The notes beneath the pieces are model-generated. The model saw nothing but the letters and a program-made list of their open reading frames with translations, was not told where the DNA came from and ran no database searches. The position numbers and the translations under genes were made by a program. This document shows, in pieces, positions 5,961-8,797 of a DNA stretch of 8,797 bases. This DNA comes from Methanomicrobiales archaeon (GTDB lineage Archaea; Halobacteriota; Methanomicrobia; Methanomicrobiales; Methanoculleaceae): positions 1 to 8,797 of the forward strand of contig JAAZID010000004.1 of the NCBI GenBank assembly GCA_012510295.1. The letters run 5' to 3'. Every line of letters begins with the position of its first letter. The stretch's first letter is position 1.

Positions 5961-6031
5961 CGTGGAGCGAAACGTATTCTACCTGATCCGGTTTCTGGCG
6001 TGTGTACACCGATCTGCGCCGCGTGAGGATC

Positions 6032-8362
6032 ATGCTGGATACCCATGACCCCGGCGTACGTGACCTGAGGCAGAGAGACGCCGGAAGTATCCTAAGCAAC
6101 GTGACTGTATCTACTGGTGAACCCGTGTCAAGAGATCTTACCGAAGCACTGAGAGCGATGGGCTATGCGGATACCGGGATCCCTGCCCTGGCCGATTTAT
6201 TTCCTCCCGCGATCATCGATTACCTGCAGGACTTCCGGGCACAGGAGATCCGTGACATCATCGAGACGCTCCTCTACATCTACATCGCTCAGAATTCATC
6301 GTCATCCCGGGGAAGGGGGGAAGGCGTGGCCGAACAGAGTTGCTATGCGTATACGTCGGGGCCGCTCTTCGCGCTCAGGGAGGTTGGCCTCATCGATTCT
6401 GTCTCCCGGCACGGTATGACGATCGTCAGGGTGACCCCGGCAGGGGAGGCAGTCGCCCGGCCGCTGATGGAGGCCCGACTCCAGGCGCTTGATATCCCGA
6501 GCCTGGCGCACGAGATCCACGAGGTGGTCCCGGTCCTCCTCGCCGGGACAGTGAGGGGGTCATACGTCAACAAAACCCTTCCATCCACGCTCCCCCGGAC
6601 TGAAGAGACGTTCATCGGTTTCCTGCTCAGCAACAACCCCGCACTCTTCGAGGAATGCGAGCGGTTCGCCGCCCGACTGAAGGCTGCTGGATGTGCCGTC
6701 CTCGCCTGCGGTCTCGACGGGTCCGGGGTTGGTGGTGTCGTCTACACTTTCCCGCCGGAGTTTGCGTATATCCTCAAGGGTATGCTCGAGGCGATCGATC
6801 CTGCGATCCGGGAGCACTACGATATACTCCTTGAGTCGTTCCATTCGACGTTCACTGTTCTGCGGTATCTTACCGATAGCGAGGACTACGACCGCATCTG
6901 CGCATCCCCGGTCCACCGCCGGGAACTCTCAAGGATGCTCGGTCTGCTCGCCGACTCGATCTATGTCCTTGAGGAGGTGCCGCAGGACGATGGCATCGAC
7001 CTCCCCCGGTTCATCATCAAAGACCGGGATCTCTATGACGCACGCCTCCGCGAGATCGAGCGGGCGCTGATAGCCGATGTTGCAGAAAAGATCGCCATCG
7101 CACGACCGGTGCTGGAACCAACCCTCCTTTCCCGGGTGGAGATTCCTCTGCCATCGGTGGAACCCCTACCCCCAGGTGAAGAGATCGAGGAGGAGTGGGA
7201 TGAGATCTTTTCGGAAGATGAAGAGGAAGCGATCGAAGAGTCGCCGATACCCTTACCCCTCCCCGCCACGGCGGCAGAGCCCTCCCGCCCCGGCGGGCTC
7301 GATATCTTCCTCGGCCACGCTCCGGATAGCCGGCGGGTGAACTGGTCGCCGGGCAGGCTCAGCAACGGCCATATGATCATACTCGGCGGTTCGGGCGCCG
7401 GTAAGACCGAGACGGTCCGGTGTATCGCTCTTGAGCTTGCGGCACAGGCGCTGCCGGTCATCATGATCGATTTTCATGGTGATATGGCCCCGAATGTCGA
7501 TGATATCCGGGCCTACAAGATCCGTGAGGGTGGGGAGTATTACTTCAATCCGCTCGAGCTCGACCCCGCCATCGATGAGATCACCCCGCTCCGCGCCACG
7601 TCGGACTTCGTCGATGCGATATCCATCAACTTCCCGACGCTCGGGATCCAGCAGCGCAGGAAGATCAAGAATATCATCAAGGGTTGTTACCGGAACTCAG
7701 GGATCACCGGAAAGACCGCAACCTGGACACGGGTGCTCGACTTCGATGATATCGAAGGGGAGATCATGGACTGCGAGGATGAGACGATCCCGGCCTACCT
7801 TGAGGATATCTTCGACTACAAGCTCTTCTCCGGGGAGGAGAAGATCTCCATCCACACCATACTCTCAAGCGGGATCACCCACATCAACTTAAATGCCCTC
7901 CCCGAGAACCTGCGCTATCTCTTTGCCGACCTCTTCCTCCGGCGGATCTACTACACCCTCCAGGCGATGGGCGAGATCCCGCGCGGGACGGAGAACGACC
8001 GGGAGAAGTTCCGGCTCTTCGTCATCGTCGATGAGGCAAAACTCCTGGTAAGCCAGAAGAGCGGGTCGAAGACGGCGATCAAGGCGGTGCTGAACAAGTA
8101 CGCAACCGAGATGCGCAAGTTCGGCGTCTCGCTGATCCTTGCATCCCAGCTGATCGCCCACTTCAATGAGGAGATCCTGGCAAACATCGCCGTAAAGTTC
8201 TGCATGCGAGCCGAGAACAAGAAACAGGCGCAGGAGAACGCCCGGTTCTTCGAGGTGAGTGAAAAGGATCTCCTCAACTTCCAGCCCGGGGAGGGGATCG
8301 TGATCATCGGATCGGAGAAGATGAATGTCAGGATCGTCCCTGTGTCCCGGCGGGATCTCTAG
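6032..8362 (+). CDS. HerA/FtsK-superfamily ATP-binding protein with a long unrecognised N-terminal region
   Basis: A 776-residue protein in two halves. Residues 425-776 are a HerA-type P-loop ATPase: FLGHAPDSRRV then LSNGHMIILGGSGAGKT (Walker A GGSGAGKT, 452-459), DFHGDM near 480, Walker B LFVIVDEA (D667, E668), MRKFG near 694-698, and a sensor-like LILASQ near 701-706. Known relatives are hexameric DNA translocases used in end resection, conjugation and some defence systems. Residues 1-380 match no family I know. A segment at about 105-150 (GPLFALREVGLIDS ... VTPAGEAVARPL) reads like a winged helix. Residues about 383-405 are a very acidic linker followed by a Pro-rich stretch. No NurA nuclease or HAS-barrel is evident nearby. 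ATG 6032 has GAGG 4 nt upstream (short spacing); GTG 6002 in frame is an alternative adding 10 residues. Kinase divergent on the left, phosphoesterase 76 bp to the right. Confidence 0.88.
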   Translation: MLDTHDPGVRDLRQRDAGSILSNVTVSTGEPVSRDLTEALRAMGYADTGIPALADLFPPAIIDYLQDFRAQEIRDIIETLLYIYIAQNSSSSRGRGEGVAEQSCYAYTSGPLFALREVGLIDSVSRHGMTIVRVTPAGEAVARPLMEARLQALDIPSLAHEIHEVVPVLLAGTVRGSYVNKTLPSTLPRTEETFIGFLLSNNPALFEECERFAARLKAAGCAVLACGLDGSGVGGVVYTFPPEFAYILKGMLEAIDPAIREHYDILLESFHSTFTVLRYLTDSEDYDRICASPVHRRELSRMLGLLADSIYVLEEVPQDDGIDLPRFIIKDRDLYDARLREIERALIADVAEKIAIARPVLEPTLLSRVEIPLPSVEPLPPGEEIEEEWDEIFSEDEEEAIEESPIPLPLPATAAEPSRPGGLDIFLGHAPDSRRVNWSPGRLSNGHMIILGGSGAGKTETVRCIALELAAQALPVIMIDFHGDMAPNVDDIRAYKIREGGEYYFNPLELDPAIDEITPLRATSDFVDAISINFPTLGIQQRRKIKNIIKGCYRNSGITGKTATWTRVLDFDDIEGEIMDCEDETIPAYLEDIFDYKLFSGEEKISIHTILSSGITHINLNALPENLRYLFADLFLRRIYYTLQAMGEIPRGTENDREKFRLFVIVDEAKLLVSQKSGSKTAIKAVLNKYATEMRKFGVSLILASQLIAHFNEEILANIAVKFCMRAENKKQAQENARFFEVSEKDLLNFQPGEGIVIIGSEKMNVRIVPVSRRDL

Positions 8363-8409
8363 GGATTGTTGGTGCGCGTGTGGCCGGCAGTCCGTCCGCC
8401 GGGGTAACC

Positions 8410-8418
8410 CTTATGTTT
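8410..8418 (+). promoter_or_regulatory. Weak TATA-like box for the 3'-phosphoesterase gene
   Basis: CTTATGTTT is the only AT-rich stretch in the 76-bp gap after the ATPase gene. Its centre is about 25 nt before ATG 8439, and no Shine-Dalgarno precedes that ATG. Both fit a leaderless transcript. The match to the TATA consensus is poor. Confidence 0.35.
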
Positions 8419-8438
8419 GATCGCACCCGAGTCCGTGT

Positions 8439-8797
8439 ATGAACAGGTCTGAGGATGCCGGGACACCGGAGGAACGCCCGATCTTTGTCATCCAGAAGCA
8501 CGATGCGACCACGCTCCACTACGACTTCCGCCTTGAGGCCGGCGGTGTGCTGAAGTCCTGGGCGGTCCCGAAGGGGCCATCAGCGGATCCAAAGGAGAAA
8601 CGCCTTGCCATCCCCACGGAAGATCACCCCCTCGATTACGCCGACTTTGAGGGTGTCATACCGGAGGGGAGGTACGGGGCCGGGACGGTCATGATCTGGG
8701 ACCGGGGGATCTACCGGAACCTCACCCGGAAGGATGGGCGGGAGATCCCGGTCGCCGGGGCGCTCGAGCAGGGCCATGCGTCGTTCTGGCTTGAGGG
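8439..8797 (+). CDS. LigD-type 3'-phosphoesterase domain protein, C-terminus beyond the window
   Basis: The first 119 residues are present. The domain heals DNA or RNA 3' ends by removing 3'-phosphates and ribonucleotides, work known from bacterial LigD and stand-alone archaeal homologues. The six active-site residues known from Pseudomonas LigD (H42, H48, D50, R52, H84, Y88) appear here with identical spacing as H21, H27, D29, R31, H63 and Y67. Flanking motifs [18 protein letters not shown] (16-33), SWAVPKGP (40-47) and [14 protein letters not shown] (69-82) are also conserved. Because the domain starts at residue about 13, nothing precedes it. Whether it stands alone or is fused to a ligase or polymerase downstream cannot be seen. 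It follows the HerA-like gene in the same direction after 76 bp. Confidence 0.93.
   Translation, partial: MNRSEDAGTPEERPIFVIQKHDATTLHYDFRLEAGGVLKSWAVPKGPSADPKEKRLAIPTEDHPLDYADFEGVIPEGRYGAGTVMIWDRGIYRNLTRKDGREIPVAGALEQGHASFWLE

Noticed and set aside
8384..8402. CCGGC/GCCGG inverted repeat after the HerA-like gene, considered as a terminator
   Set aside because: Only 5-bp arms with a 9-nt loop and no following T-tract. Such dyads are common by chance at this GC content.
1..8797. CRISPR arrays, insertion sequences, integrase or attachment sites
   Set aside because: No spaced direct repeats, transposase motifs or terminal inverted repeats were seen on either strand.

Overview
The window looks like chromosomal DNA from a methanogenic archaeon of the order Methanomicrobiales, most like Methanoculleus. 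This is inferred from four things. GC content is high (near 58-60% by eye). Intergenic gaps carry AT-rich archaeal TATA boxes, several of them about 25 nt from a start codon, which suggests leaderless mRNAs. There is a DUF2124/COG4090-type protein typical of methanogens. The membrane PAS histidine kinase has the 'HD-I-N-N' type H-box seen in this group. No rRNA, tRNA, CRISPR array, insertion sequence or integrase was found.

Layout. (1) Bases 1-2434, minus strand: a tight operon read right to left, consisting of a FecCD/BtuC-type permease, its ABC ATPase, and a class I SAM-dependent methyltransferase cut by the window edge. Gaps are 6 and 15 bp. (2) Bases 2435-2584: a divergent promoter region with a TATA box for each side, a small palindrome over the operon TATA box, and a 7-bp hairpin that fills most of the operon leader and abuts its Shine-Dalgarno. 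(3) Bases 2585-3814, plus strand: the matching substrate-binding lipoprotein. (4) Bases 3866-4348, plus strand: the DUF2124-like protein, probably leaderless. Its stop lies inside the end of the convergent gene (17-bp overlap). (5) Bases 4332-5726, minus strand: an orphan membrane sensor histidine kinase. (6) Bases 5727-6031: an AT-rich divergent intergenic region with several dyads. (7) Bases 6032-8362, plus strand: a large HerA/FtsK-superfamily ATPase with a long unrecognised N-terminal half. (8) Bases 8439-8797, plus strand: the start of a LigD-type 3'-phosphoesterase, cut by the window end.

How they fit together. The left half encodes a complete type II (BtuCDF/FecBCD) uptake system for a metal chelate, corrinoid or oxyanion, plus a methyltransferase that may act on the cargo. 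The ligand cannot be read from sequence. The kinase has no response regulator here. The right end places a possible DNA-translocating ATPase next to a DNA-end-healing enzyme, but with separate promoters, so a shared function is only a hypothesis. Nothing here is convincingly a new defence or mobile system. The least explained items are the N-terminal half of the HerA-like ATPase, the methyltransferase's role in the transport operon, and the hairpin leader of that operon.
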